DNA from: Acetobacter estunensis
GTDB taxonomy: Bacteria; Pseudomonadota; Alphaproteobacteria; Acetobacterales; Acetobacteraceae
Length of the DNA stretch: 64,000 nucleotides
Direction of reading: 5' to 3'
Assembly (NCBI RefSeq): GCF_019083805.1
Contig: NZ_JAHRDV010000007.1
Span: 1-64,000 of the forward strand
The notes beneath the pieces are model-generated. The model worked only from the letters and a program-made list of their open reading frames with translations, had not been told where the DNA came from and ran no database searches. This document shows positions 35,533 through 44,219 of this stretch, one piece after another. The position numbers and the translations under genes are program-made. Position 1 is the stretch's first letter; each line of letters begins with the position of its first letter.

Positions 35533-36696
35533 ATGCGTGTCGCCGCCATTCTCCTCGCGGCCGGGCTCGGCAGCCGTTACGCCGCCGCCACCGGCTCCAC
35601 CACCGCCAAGCAGTTCATCACGCTTGGCGGTCGTCCTGTCATTCGTCACGCCGCAGAGGCGCTGGCCCCTCATGTGGCACTGATCCAGCCCGTGGGCGAT
35701 CCCGCGATGCTGGAAAAAGCTCTAGAGGGCATGACCACTCTGCCTCCTATCCCCGGCGGCAAGGAACGTCAGGACAGTGTGCGCGCTGGTCTGGAAGCGC
35801 TGGATGCTTTGCCGGACGATCAGCAGCCCGATCTCGTGCTGGTGCATGACGGAGCGCGGCCCTATGTCCCGGCGCGTCTGATCGCGGAGGTGATCGCGGC
35901 TCTGGCCGAACATCCGGGAGCGATCCCGGCGGTGCCCGTCGCCGACACACTCAAGAAGGGCGAGAACGGCGTGATTGCGGACACGGTTTCGCGCGCCAAC
36001 CTGTTTCGCGCTCAGACGCCGCAGGGCTTCCGCTTCCCGATTTTGCGCGACCTGCATCGTGCGGCGGAGGCAAAGGGCGACAACATGGCCACCGATGACG
36101 CGCTTTTGCTCGAATCGGCTGGCTTCAGCGTGGCGCTCACGCCCGGTTCCGAAGACAACATCAAGCTGACTTACGAGGAGGATCTGGTGCGCCTCGAACG
36201 CCTGATCGGCCCAACCCTGCTTCCGCGCACCGGCTTCGGCTACGACGTCCACGCCTTTGCCGAGGGCCGTCCGCTCATCATGTGCGGCATCACCATTCCG
36301 CATGATCGTGGTCTTGCGGGTCATTCGGATGCGGATGTCGGCATCCACGCTCTGTGCGACGCCATCTATGGCGCCTTGGCCGAGGGCGATATCGGCCGTC
36401 ACTTCCCGCCCAGCAAGAACGAGTGGAAAGACGCTGACAGCGCCCGCTTCCTTGTCCATGCGGGGGAACTGATCCGCAAGAAGGGCGGGATGCTGGTGAA
36501 CGCTGACGTCACCCTGATCTGTGAGCGTCCCAAGATCGGCCCGCATGCGCAGGCGATGCGGGAGCGTCTGGCTTCCCTGCTGGAAGTGGATGTGGACCGG
36601 ATTTCAGTGAAGGCCACAACCTCTGAGCGGTTGGGTTTTACAGGACGTGAAGAAGGGATTGCCTGTACGGCGACCGCGACTGTTCTGGTGCCCTGA
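35533..36696 (+). CDS. ispDF: Bifunctional IspD-IspF (MEP pathway)
   Basis: A 387-residue fusion of two isoprenoid enzymes. IspD (about 1-225): [41 protein letters not shown] and [10 protein letters not shown], making CDP-ME. IspF (about 230-387): [47 protein letters not shown] and [17 protein letters not shown], cyclising CDP-MEP to MEcPP. IspDF fusion is common in Alphaproteobacteria, although the enzymes are not consecutive steps (IspE acts between). Upstream in-frame codons to 35260 have no domain, so ATG 35533 is used. Confidence 0.94.
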   Translation: MRVAAILLAAGLGSRYAAATGSTTAKQFITLGGRPVIRHAAEALAPHVALIQPVGDPAMLEKALEGMTTLPPIPGGKERQDSVRAGLEALDALPDDQQPDLVLVHDGARPYVPARLIAEVIAALAEHPGAIPAVPVADTLKKGENGVIADTVSRANLFRAQTPQGFRFPILRDLHRAAEAKGDNMATDDALLLESAGFSVALTPGSEDNIKLTYEEDLVRLERLIGPTLLPRTGFGYDVHAFAEGRPLIMCGITIPHDRGLAGHSDADVGIHALCDAIYGALAEGDIGRHFPPSKNEWKDADSARFLVHAGELIRKKGGMLVNADVTLICERPKIGPHAQAMRERLASLLEVDVDRISVKATTSERLGFTGREEGIACTATATVLVP

Positions 36697-36713
36697 AGCG
36701 TGGGCAGATTGAA

Positions 36714-37282
36714 GTGGCGCATAAAATAAATTTTCGCTGCTTCGGTCCCGCTGTTTTGTGGTCTGGGCTTGCGTGTATTTTCTGCGCCGTGAGCGTCCAT
36801 GTCGCGCGCTATTGGGCGCGAACATCCGATCAGGTCGGTTATTTTCTGGCAGGTAAGGCCTTTATCCACGGGAACTGGCGTCTGCATGGCTGGATGCTGA
36901 TGCCTCCAGAATTTCTGGACATCGGATATCCCCCTGTCGGGGCTTTTGTCTGTGGCACGGGTAGGGCTGGGCCATTCACCTATTAGTCCTCTCCTCTGGC
37001 TGGCCTTTCAGCCAGCCAGTTCTATTGTTCTGTCTCAGTCGGTTTGGCGAAAAATCTGAAAACAGAGGACTATTGGCTCGTCTGGGAAGCGTTCTGCTCG
37101 CGATGGCGGTCCTCGCTCCCATGGCGATTGCCCTCAATCAGTCCATTGGTGGATTCGCCGTCGAGGCACTCAATCCGCAATTCGTGGTGGGCGTGGCAGG
37201 ATATCGGCGGTACGCCCACTGCTCGACGACAGATAGGACGGTTCGTGATCCTGTGCTCTCAGCGCGCGTGACCCCTGAATAG
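36714..37282 (+). pseudogene. Decayed membrane-protein gene (at least two frameshifts)
   Basis: Three consecutive hydrophobic segments lie in different frames. First, 36714-36986: LWSGLACIFCAVSVHVARYW, then GYFLAGKAFIHGNWRLHGW. Then, in the next frame from about 36945: VARVGLGHSPISPLLWLAFQ. Then 37025-37282: LLAMAVLAPMAIALNQSIGG and EALNPQFVVGVAGYRRY. Together they resemble a polytopic protein of the glycosyltransferase-like type that has been cut down and frameshifted. It begins 17 bases after ispDF. Confidence 0.5.
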
Positions 37283-37310
37283 AGAGGAAGAAAAAACACC
37301 CGCGACGATC

Positions 37311-37329
37311 ACGGATCGGTCCGTTTTTC
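37311..37329 (+). terminator. Short rho-independent terminator
   Basis: ACGGA-TCGG-TCCGT hairpin followed by TTTTCT, between the decayed gene and the acyl-CoA dehydrogenase-like gene. The stem is only 5 bases, so strength is uncertain. Confidence 0.45.
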
Positions 37330-37420
37330 TGTTCTTGTGCAACCCATGTCCGTTTTAACGCTTTTCATGGGAAGGAAGTTTTTTCCATCTTCCTCCCCTT
37401 CCGAAAGGCGTCGCAGGACG

Positions 37421-38515
37421 ATGACATTTCCCTTCGAAAGCCTCAGAGCCAGTCAGCCCGAACTGGAAGAGGAAGCCTCTGCGAATGATCGCGACGGCGG
37501 CTTCCCGGTTGCTGGACTGGCGCGACTGCGTTCGCTGGGCGGGATGTCGGCGGCCTTACCGCAAGCGCTTGGCGGTTTCGGCTTGGGGACGGAACCCAAC
37601 AGTTCGACAGATTTGATGCGACTGTTGCGTCTTACGGGGGAGGGTAATCTTTCGTTGGGGCGGTTGCTCGAAGGGCATGTCAACGCCATTCGGCTGGTCT
37701 TTCGGTATGGGGATGCGGAGCAACTGCACCGGCTTGCGGCTGCCATCCACGATGGTGCACTCGCGGGCATATGGGTGACAGAAACGACGAACGGTGTGCG
37801 CATGACGCGGGTCGGTTCAACATATGCCCTTCACGGCGAGAAGATGTTTGCTTCAGGCGCGTTGCATGTCACCCGCCCTCTCATAACAGCCGAAACCACG
37901 ACGGGTGAGACGCGGATGCTCGTTGTCCCGCTGGACGCCGCGCGAAAGGCCACGGAGTCCATCGGTAGTCTGTGTGGCATGCATGGCGCGGGAACTGGCA
38001 CATGCAATTTCAGTGGCATGCATGTAACGCCGGACGCGCTTGTTGGGCAGGCAGGCGATTACCTGCGGCAACCCGAGTTCTCGGTGGGGGCGTGGCGCGG
38101 CATGGCGGTTGCCCTTGGTGGTATCGACCGGCTGGTCACATTGTTTCGTAAACAACTGGTAGCGCGCAGGCGTGAAACCAGTGCCGCGCAGAAGGATCGG
38201 ATCGGTCTGGCTCTGATCGCCAAGGAGACGGCGGCATTGTGGACCAGAAGGGCTGCGTATGTGACGGAGGATGCGGTTCTTGATCCTGATGAGGCTGTGG
38301 CCATCGTCAACCTTGCTCGTATCGCCGTTGAACGGGCCGGGTTGACTGTCATTGAACTTGTGCAGCGAGGGCTGGGACTTTCGGCTTTTGTAAAGACCAA
38401 TGTTGTGGAACGCATCATGCGTGATCTTGCTACCTATCTCAGGCAACCTGCGCCGGATGAGACACTGGCGGAAGCTGCTACGTATTTTACACATAACGAG
38501 TTTTCCCAAGCATGA
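37421..38515 (+). CDS. Acyl-CoA dehydrogenase-like flavoprotein
   Basis: A 364-residue protein of the acyl-CoA dehydrogenase fold. The N-terminal helices run through RSLGGMSAALPQALGGFGLGT, the middle beta domain has GIWVTETTNGVRMTRVGSTYALHGEKMFASGA, and the C-terminal helix bundle follows. The flavin-binding and catalytic signatures of fatty-acid enzymes are weak, and I do not see the usual catalytic Glu context, so it may act on an unusual acyl carrier. ATGA overlap with the PIG-L gene shows coupling. It heads a set with a deacetylase, a methyltransferase and, opposite, a glycosyltransferase. Confidence 0.78.
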   Translation: MTFPFESLRASQPELEEEASANDRDGGFPVAGLARLRSLGGMSAALPQALGGFGLGTEPNSSTDLMRLLRLTGEGNLSLGRLLEGHVNAIRLVFRYGDAEQLHRLAAAIHDGALAGIWVTETTNGVRMTRVGSTYALHGEKMFASGALHVTRPLITAETTTGETRMLVVPLDAARKATESIGSLCGMHGAGTGTCNFSGMHVTPDALVGQAGDYLRQPEFSVGAWRGMAVALGGIDRLVTLFRKQLVARRRETSAAQKDRIGLALIAKETAALWTRRAAYVTEDAVLDPDEAVAIVNLARIAVERAGLTVIELVQRGLGLSAFVKTNVVERIMRDLATYLRQPAPDETLAEAATYFTHNEFSQA

Positions 38516-39240
38516 AGGCAGGAGAGGCTCAGGCGCTTTTTCGTTCCCTGCCATTTCGTTCTCTTGACGAAATCGCACCCGGAAATGCTCTGATTCTCGC
38601 GCCTCATGCCGATGATGAAAGCCTTGGATGTGGAGGGTTGATCGCACATCTCTGCGCTGCGGGGCGACCGCCTCTGGTTGTGATCGCTACTGACGGCGTA
38701 GGCTCGCATCCTAATTCGCAGGCATGGCCTCCGACTCGTCTGCGCGCGCAACGTGAGCGGGAAGCGCGTGAGGCTACGGCCGCTTTAGGGCTGTCTCCCG
38801 ATCGTCTCGTGTTTCTGGGACTTCCCGATACGGCAGCGCCTCATGAGGGTAAAGACTTTAACCGAGTTGTGTGGCAGTTGGTGCAGCTCGTTCACATTTA
38901 TCGATGCGGTACGGTCTTCGTACCTTGGCGGCATGATCCTCACTGTGATCATGAGGCTGTATGGAAAATGGGTGTGGCGCTCAGCCGAGAGAGTACCGTT
39001 TCCCTATTCTCGTATCCAGTGTGGGGGTGGATGATTCCGCCGCATCTGGAACTTGGGGACGAGAAAATCCAAGGAGTGCGTCTGGATATTTCGGCGTTTG
39101 CTGCGCACAAGAAGCGGGCCATCCGGTTGCACGCAAGTCAATATGGAGATCTGATCGACGACGATCCTGAGGCTTTTCGTCTTCCAGAGCAACTTCTGGA
39201 GATTTTTGATGCGCCTTATGAGGTTTTTCTGTGCTCATGA
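38512..39240 (+). CDS. PIG-L family deacetylase
   Basis: Zinc-dependent N-acetylglucosaminyl deacetylase-type (LmbE) enzyme of 242 residues. The metal motif APHADDESLGCGG (30-42) and the later PHCDH (143-147) supply the His/Asp ligands and catalytic Asp. VIATDGVGSHPNS and RLVFLGLPDTA are typical. Members remove acetyl groups from GlcNAc on lipids, mycothiol or antibiotics. Overlaps by ATGA with the genes on both sides, so its product is made together with the dehydrogenase and methyltransferase. Confidence 0.88.
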   Translation: MKAGEAQALFRSLPFRSLDEIAPGNALILAPHADDESLGCGGLIAHLCAAGRPPLVVIATDGVGSHPNSQAWPPTRLRAQREREAREATAALGLSPDRLVFLGLPDTAAPHEGKDFNRVVWQLVQLVHIYRCGTVFVPWRHDPHCDHEAVWKMGVALSRESTVSLFSYPVWGWMIPPHLELGDEKIQGVRLDISAFAAHKKRAIRLHASQYGDLIDDDPEAFRLPEQLLEIFDAPYEVFLCS

Positions 39241-39839
39241 GCAAGCAGAGCTGGGACCGCCATGTCTTTGAGAAACTCTATCGAGAGGATGCGGACCCAT
39301 GGAAGTTCGAGACGAGCCCGTATGAACGTGAAAAATATGCGCTTACGCTTGAATGCATTGGTGTGGGGCCTTTTCAGACAGCACTTGAACTGGGCTGTTC
39401 AATCGGAGTCCTGACAGAGTGCCTTGCTTCGCGCTGCCACACGCTTCTTGCCGTGGATATTGCGGAAACGGCTCTCAAGCGTGCCGAAAAACGGTGTGGT
39501 AGCTGTAATAATGTTTCTTTCCTGAACGCTCAGCTTCCCCAGGAATTTCCCGTGCTTCCACAGGGAAGTCAGAATCTGATTCTGATTTCCGAGATGCTTT
39601 ACTTTCTGTCACGTCCGGACATCGTGCATCTTGCACATGAATGTCTGTTTGTTTTGCAACCGAAGGGACGGATCGTGCTCGTTAACTGGACAGGTGAAAC
39701 CGATACGCCTTGCACCGGCGACGAAGCTGCCGAACTTTTTATGGCGACATGTCGGGATCATGGTCTTGTATTGTGCTCCACACAGCGTTTTCCGACTTAC
39801 CGGATCGATTGTCTCTCTCGAGAGTGCGTGACCGATTGA
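39237..39839 (+). CDS. NodS-like SAM-dependent N-methyltransferase
   Basis: Class I methyltransferase of 200 residues. FEKLYREDADPWKFETSPYEREKY followed by ALELGCSIGVLTECLA (about 49-64) is the NodS/NodS-like pattern. NodS methylates the free amine left by a deacetylase on chitin oligomers, which suits the adjacent PIG-L enzyme. LISEMLYFLSRPD and GRIVLVNWTG complete the fold. ATG 39237 is used (ATGA overlap); a GTG lies at 39231. The last 43 bases overlap the converging glycosyltransferase gene. Confidence 0.85.
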   Translation: MSKQSWDRHVFEKLYREDADPWKFETSPYEREKYALTLECIGVGPFQTALELGCSIGVLTECLASRCHTLLAVDIAETALKRAEKRCGSCNNVSFLNAQLPQEFPVLPQGSQNLILISEMLYFLSRPDIVHLAHECLFVLQPKGRIVLVNWTGETDTPCTGDEAAELFMATCRDHGLVLCSTQRFPTYRIDCLSRECVTD

Positions 39840-40960
39840 GGAGGGGGAAGCTGGAGAAAGCTTCTGGTAGATAGGGTATTTTTCGCGAGAAGGTTTTTGA
39901 GGATTGCTGTGGCTGCAGCGTGATGCTGCGTCAGTTCTGATCTTTTAACTCTTTGTCGGCGTAAGGCGGGACTGGCTCTTTCGATGGCCTCCCAAACTTG
40001 CCCAAAATAGGGTGCGTCAAGCCATGCGGCGATTTCAGTCGCTGTCAGCTCTAGGTGAGAAGCAAAAGATTGTAGCATCTGTAGGCCATGATTTGGGGAA
40101 TATTCGTTCCATAATACTCTGAACGCTGAGCGTGCTTGTGCACGTTTCAGACACAGAACCGCAGGCTCCAGCGCATCGTCAAGCATTTCGTCCTGCTGAT
40201 GTATGCGGCGGGCGATCGTCTCGGCCATGCCGCCTTGCGCACGTCCTGTCGTGCGACCCGAGACAGTGACCAAGACATCCGGTGCATGGCGGATGGGCAT
40301 ATCGATACGACGTAGCGCAGCCACGAAAGCGCGGTCTTCACTGGAAGGGACGGCCGGAATTCCCCCCACGCATTTCCAGGCGGAGACTCTCACTGCGATG
40401 CTGGCTCCTGAATGTTCCGTGTGACGTGGCCATGGATCGGCCGGATCGGGATCGGTCAGATGGTGGATGTGATCCAGCAGGGTGCCATAGGCGACTTCAG
40501 CGGCATCGTCGTCATGAAGGCTGGCAGGAATCTTTAGAGCGTCCACGGCGTCGATAAGGGCGCGGCCACAGACGACTGCCGCACCCGCTTTGAATGCTGC
40601 GAGAGTGCGTATCAACCAATCTGGAGTTACCGCGCCATCCGCATCAGTGGTAAAAAGAAGCCCTTCTGGTCCCACAAGATCCGCTGCCACTTCCATGGCT
40701 TCCCGACGGGCAGTGCCGGCATGCGCCCGTTCCAACGCATATTGCCGTTCCACAAGGGTGAGTGTGAAAGGTAGCGCAGGAGCCAATGACTGAGCGTGAA
40801 TGAGGGTGGCGTCGGAGCAGTTGTTCAGCAGCAGGACAACATGATCGAAAGCTGCGCCTTCCTGCTGCGCCAATGCTTCTAGACAGGATCCGATGCGTTC
40901 TTCTTCATTCCGGACAGGAATAGCGACGGCGAGGGGAGGAATGAGAGAGCGGCGTGCCAT
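39797..40960 (-). CDS. Glycosyltransferase family 2
   Basis: Predicted GT-A glycosyltransferase of 387 residues. LAVAIPVRNEEERIGSCLEAL at the start binds nucleotide, LLLNNCSDAT follows, and FTTDADGAVTPDWL carries the DxD metal site. HTEHSGASIAVRVSAW and SSEDRAFVAALRR are the acceptor-side part. Relatives occur beside PIG-L and NodS-like genes in several Proteobacteria. It converges on the methyltransferase gene with a 43-base overlap of coding ends. Confidence 0.85.
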   Translation of the reverse strand: MARRSLIPPLAVAIPVRNEEERIGSCLEALAQQEGAAFDHVVLLLNNCSDATLIHAQSLAPALPFTLTLVERQYALERAHAGTARREAMEVAADLVGPEGLLFTTDADGAVTPDWLIRTLAAFKAGAAVVCGRALIDAVDALKIPASLHDDDAAEVAYGTLLDHIHHLTDPDPADPWPRHTEHSGASIAVRVSAWKCVGGIPAVPSSEDRAFVAALRRIDMPIRHAPDVLVTVSGRTTGRAQGGMAETIARRIHQQDEMLDDALEPAVLCLKRAQARSAFRVLWNEYSPNHGLQMLQSFASHLELTATEIAAWLDAPYFGQVWEAIERASPALRRQRVKRSELTQHHAAATAILKNLLAKNTLSTRSFLQLPPPQSVTHSRERQSIR

Positions 40961-40965
40961 AAGGG

Positions 40966-40991
40966 GATAGCACCTTTTGCAAGATGCTATC
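40966..40991. promoter_or_regulatory. Inverted repeat upstream of the GT2 gene
   Basis: GATAGCA and TGCTATC, 7 bases each, separated by 12 bases, six bases before the GT2 start codon on the minus strand. It could be an operator or a leader hairpin hiding the ribosome site. Confidence 0.3.
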
Positions 40992-41068
40992 TGAACTCCT
41001 TACAGAACGGAAAGTTTCGTCAGAGATTGGACTGGAGTATATCCATCCGGAAGAACTCTGGCATCGTC

Positions 41069-42133
41069 TTACTTTTTCAGGAACGGCTCCAGCAACACCA
41101 GATCGGAGTCTGACAGACGATCAGCCGCCGTGGAGGCCTGATGCCAGTAAGGATAGAGCAGAGGCGGACGGCTGACCTTTTCCAGTTCCTCCACATCGTC
41201 TTCGCTCAAAACGAGTGTTGCGGCCTTGAGATTGTCCGTAAGTTGCGCGTCCGTGCGGGCGCCAACCACAACGCTGGTGACGCCCGGGCGCGTCAGCAGC
41301 CATGCCAGCGCGACCTGTGCGGGTGTCGCGCCTTCATGTCGCTCGGCCACTTTGAACAGCACTTCAATAATGTCGTAGAGCGCCTCCACGTCCCGCACGG
41401 GTGGCTCGTCCCAATGTGCGGCCTTGCGCGTGCCTTCGGGTTCCGGCTTGCCACGACGATATTTGCCTGAGAGCAGACCGCCCGCGAGCGGGGACCAGAT
41501 GAAGGCGTCCACACCCTGATCGACGCCCAGCGGCAGCAGTTCGTATTCCGCTTCACGTGCCTGAAGCGTGTAATGAATCTGCTGGGCGATAGGGCGGATC
41601 AGGCCGGAAGCATCGGCGGCGGAGAGCATCTTCATGATGTGCCAACCGGAATAGTTGGACACGCCGAGATAGCCGATCTTTCCCGCGCGACGCAGATCGT
41701 CCATGGCGGCAAGGGTCTCTTCCACAGGCGTCTGCCCGTCCCACTCATGGCACCAGTAGAAATCGATGTGATCGGTTTTCAGGCGCTTGAGGCTGGCCTC
41801 ACAAGCTTTCACGATATGGTGGCGTGAAAGTCCACGTTCGTTCGGGCTTTTGTCGCCAGTGGGGAAACGGACCTTGGTGGCGAGCAGAAGCTTGTTCCGA
41901 CGCGCGGCATCCAACGCCTCACCGATGATCTCTTCGGACTCACCGGAAGAATAGATGTCGGCGGTGTCGAGCATGTTCACGCCCGCGTCCATCGCCATGT
42001 CGATCTGACGACGTGCGCCGGCCACGTCCGTATTGCCGGTCTTGGCGAAATTACCCTTGCCGCCGAATGTCATGGTGCCCAGCGTAAGAGTGGAGACTTT
42101 CAGACCCGAATGGCCAACAAGATGGTATTTCAT
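41069..42133 (-). CDS. Aldo/keto reductase
   Basis: NADPH-dependent (beta/alpha)8 oxidoreductase of 354 residues. SGLKVSTLTLGTMTFGG at the start, then MLDTADIYSSGESEEIIGEAL (active-site Asp and Tyr), KVRFPTGDKSPNERGLSRHHIV, YWCHEWDG (His) and PGVTSVVVGARTDAQLTDN (cofactor binding) are all present. It starts 7 bases after the amidohydrolase stop and so shares a transcript. Substrate not known. Confidence 0.9.
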   Translation of the reverse strand: MKYHLVGHSGLKVSTLTLGTMTFGGKGNFAKTGNTDVAGARRQIDMAMDAGVNMLDTADIYSSGESEEIIGEALDAARRNKLLLATKVRFPTGDKSPNERGLSRHHIVKACEASLKRLKTDHIDFYWCHEWDGQTPVEETLAAMDDLRRAGKIGYLGVSNYSGWHIMKMLSAADASGLIRPIAQQIHYTLQAREAEYELLPLGVDQGVDAFIWSPLAGGLLSGKYRRGKPEPEGTRKAAHWDEPPVRDVEALYDIIEVLFKVAERHEGATPAQVALAWLLTRPGVTSVVVGARTDAQLTDNLKAATLVLSEDDVEELEKVSRPPLLYPYWHQASTAADRLSDSDLVLLEPFLKK

Positions 42134-42140
42134 CAGAGGA

Positions 42141-43523
42141 TCACTCCTTTTCTTCTTCCTTGGGGTGGAGGAACTCGGCCAGCCCTTCGGCTTCCATGTC
42201 GTGCGACCACGTTTCCACTACGTTGTCGATTTCCGCGATGTTCTCGGCAGGATTTCCTTCGACCACCAGCAGATCGGCACGTTTGCCGGGGGCAAGCACG
42301 CCGCGATCGGAACGGTTTAGCAAGGCGGCCGCGTTGCCTGTGGCAAGGTGAATGGCCTCCAGCGGTGTGAGGCCCGCCTGCACCGTCAGGTCCAGTTCGC
42401 GATGCTCGGCCACACCGGGCACACGGAGCGGCATGGCGCCGCTATCGGTGCCGAAGCCGATCTTCACACCTGCATCATGGAGCGTTTTCAGGTTGCGAAG
42501 GTTCATGGCCAGAGAGGCGCGGGCCTCATCGGCCTTGCGGCCCACACGATTGGCGGCCTGCCATGCGGGATTGTCGATCTCGGCGGCCAGTCCTTTCGAG
42601 ACGCCCAGACGCGCAAATGGCGTGAGCGTCCACGGTGCGCGGTTGGCCCAAGCCGTCGTCGCTTCATCGAGTTGCAGCGTGGCGATGTACCAGATGCCCT
42701 TGTTTTTGAGCGTCTGTACAAAATCGGCTGGCACGGGTTGATCGCGCACGCCATGAGCAAGGATGTCCGCGCCAGACGCCACCACAAGTTCGGCATCCGC
42801 CAAATCATGAATATGAGCCGCCACGCGAAGATTGTGCTTGTGACTCTGGTCTACCACGGTCGCGATGATGGCAGGTGACATCTTGACTGGCAGGGTGCCG
42901 TCGAAATCATCCACCCATATCTTGACCAGATCGGTGCCTTCCCGCGCCATCTTGTCCACATCCTTGCGGGCTTCCTCGACGGAGGCGGGACGGAAGAGCT
43001 GATCTTTGGCGACATTTACCGGCGGAGCGCCTTTGGGCACGCCGATGCCCTGATCGACACCGAACAGATCGGCGGGAAGCTGGCCTGCATGAGCGAGCCT
43101 GCGGAGTGGATCAAAGATTTCAGGCCGATTGTTGCCCAGCGCCGTGACGGTCAGCACGCCGTAACGTCGGAACTGCCCCAGTTCACCCTTGATGATGACG
43201 TCATTGTAGTTCTGCGGCCCAGTGGTCGCGCCATCGACCTGACCGACATGGCTATGATCTGAAATCAGGCCGGGCAGCACGGTATCCCCGTGACGGTCGA
43301 GAATCTTGGCGTTGGCGGGAGGCTGCACATTGGGACCGATGGCCAGAATACGGCCCTTTTCCATGACCAGCGTTGCATCTTCCACAGGCGGCGCGCCAGT
43401 CCCGTCGATCACGCGGATATGTGTGAGCGCAATGGGTTCGGCTTTCGCGTGCGAGGTGGCCAGAGACGTTGTCGCGGTCAGGATGCCGCCGATGAGAAGG
43501 GCCGTCTTGGTGTTGGGACGCAT
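42141..43523 (-). CDS. Secreted amidohydrolase (imidazolonepropionase-like)
   Basis: Metal-dependent amidohydrolase of 460 residues with a signal peptide (MRPNTKTALLIGGILTATTSLATSHAKA), so probably periplasmic. ALTHIRVIDGTGAPPVEDATLVMEKGRILAIG, then TVLPGLISDHSHVGQ with His metal ligands, VAAHIHDLADAELVVASGADILAHGV, GFGTDSGAM and LAPGKRADLLVVEGNPAENI. The first metal motif reads HSH rather than HxH in the common HTH form, which still supplies both ligands. ATG 43523 chosen for the signal peptide. Followed at once by the aldo/keto reductase. Confidence 0.85.
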   Translation of the reverse strand: MRPNTKTALLIGGILTATTSLATSHAKAEPIALTHIRVIDGTGAPPVEDATLVMEKGRILAIGPNVQPPANAKILDRHGDTVLPGLISDHSHVGQVDGATTGPQNYNDVIIKGELGQFRRYGVLTVTALGNNRPEIFDPLRRLAHAGQLPADLFGVDQGIGVPKGAPPVNVAKDQLFRPASVEEARKDVDKMAREGTDLVKIWVDDFDGTLPVKMSPAIIATVVDQSHKHNLRVAAHIHDLADAELVVASGADILAHGVRDQPVPADFVQTLKNKGIWYIATLQLDEATTAWANRAPWTLTPFARLGVSKGLAAEIDNPAWQAANRVGRKADEARASLAMNLRNLKTLHDAGVKIGFGTDSGAMPLRVPGVAEHRELDLTVQAGLTPLEAIHLATGNAAALLNRSDRGVLAPGKRADLLVVEGNPAENIAEIDNVVETWSHDMEAEGLAEFLHPKEEEKE

Positions 43524-43746
43524 GGGGGCTCCTGCTTGGACCTGCCGGAAGGCGAAAGGGAATTGATGGCATGCCGGACGGCATTGTCGAGACCATGAAT
43601 CAGCGTAGCTGCTTTCTTGCGGCGCTCTGCAACCTGACAGAGAGGAGGCGATGGCCATTTATGCTCTCGTATAAGCGGTCAATGATCGCTGAGGTTGCAT
43701 GGTGTCCGGTCTGGGTAGAGCGATCGGACGGACCTGTTGCGCGTGT

Positions 43747-44178
43747 TCAGAAGGCTGAGCAGGCCGCAGCCACACTCACGCCCACCGATTGCTGGTCGAA
43801 GCGACTGCGCCATGCGGCCCGGATAGCTTCAAGACGTTGCGGGAGGTTGGTGGTGTCGGATGTGACAATCCACACCAGCCGCGACGGTTCGGACTGTATC
43901 GCGCCTGTTGTGCGCTCGCGCCATTGCCCCTGTGCCGGGAGAACAGTCAGGCCGTCCGGAAAACGCGGTGTGATGTCTGTGCGTAGAAATGCCTGCCACG
44001 CAGATTCTGGCACGGGGCTTCCATCGGAGCGCATCATGCCGAACATGAGCGTGACCTGTAGAGACGGTGCAGCATTGAGCACGGAGCATGTGCGGAGAGT
44101 TGGACGGGAAGCGCAGCCGGTCACGAGCATGAGAGCCAGACAGAGTGCTACACGACACAAGGAGGCTCGTGCGATCAT
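43747..44178 (-). CDS. DUF3574-like lipoprotein
   Basis: A 143-residue lipoprotein: signal MIARASLCRVALCLALMLVTGC with lipobox VTGC. The mature part has LQVTLMFGMMRSDGSPVPESAWQAFLRTDITPRFPDGLTV, then GQWRERTTGAIQSEPSRL, which fits the DUF3574 pattern as I remember it. Function unknown. Translation initiates at ATG 44178 (TTG 44184 is in frame). A 28-base tandem duplication covers this start; the copy's ATG at 44206 is out of frame. Confidence 0.78.
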   Translation of the reverse strand: MIARASLCRVALCLALMLVTGCASRPTLRTCSVLNAAPSLQVTLMFGMMRSDGSPVPESAWQAFLRTDITPRFPDGLTVLPAQGQWRERTTGAIQSEPSRLVWIVTSDTTNLPQRLEAIRAAWRSRFDQQSVGVSVAAACSAF

Positions 44179-44188
44179 GCGCAAAGAA
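44161..44188 (+). repeat. Tandem repeat copy 1 (28 bp)
   Basis: Starts GGAGGCTCGTGCGATCATGC and ends CAAAGAA. It holds the start codon of the DUF3574-like lipoprotein on the minus strand. The neighbouring copy differs at one base. Confidence 0.92.
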
Positions 44189-44216
44189 GGAGGCTCGTGC
44201 GATCATGCGCAAAGAG
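44189..44216 (+). repeat. Tandem repeat copy 2 (28 bp)
   Basis: Directly abuts copy 1 and matches 27 of 28 bases (ends CAAAGAG). It ends 3 bases before the NUDIX gene stop codon and carries a decoy ATG on the minus strand that is out of frame with the lipoprotein. Confidence 0.92.
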
Positions 44217-44219
44217 AGA

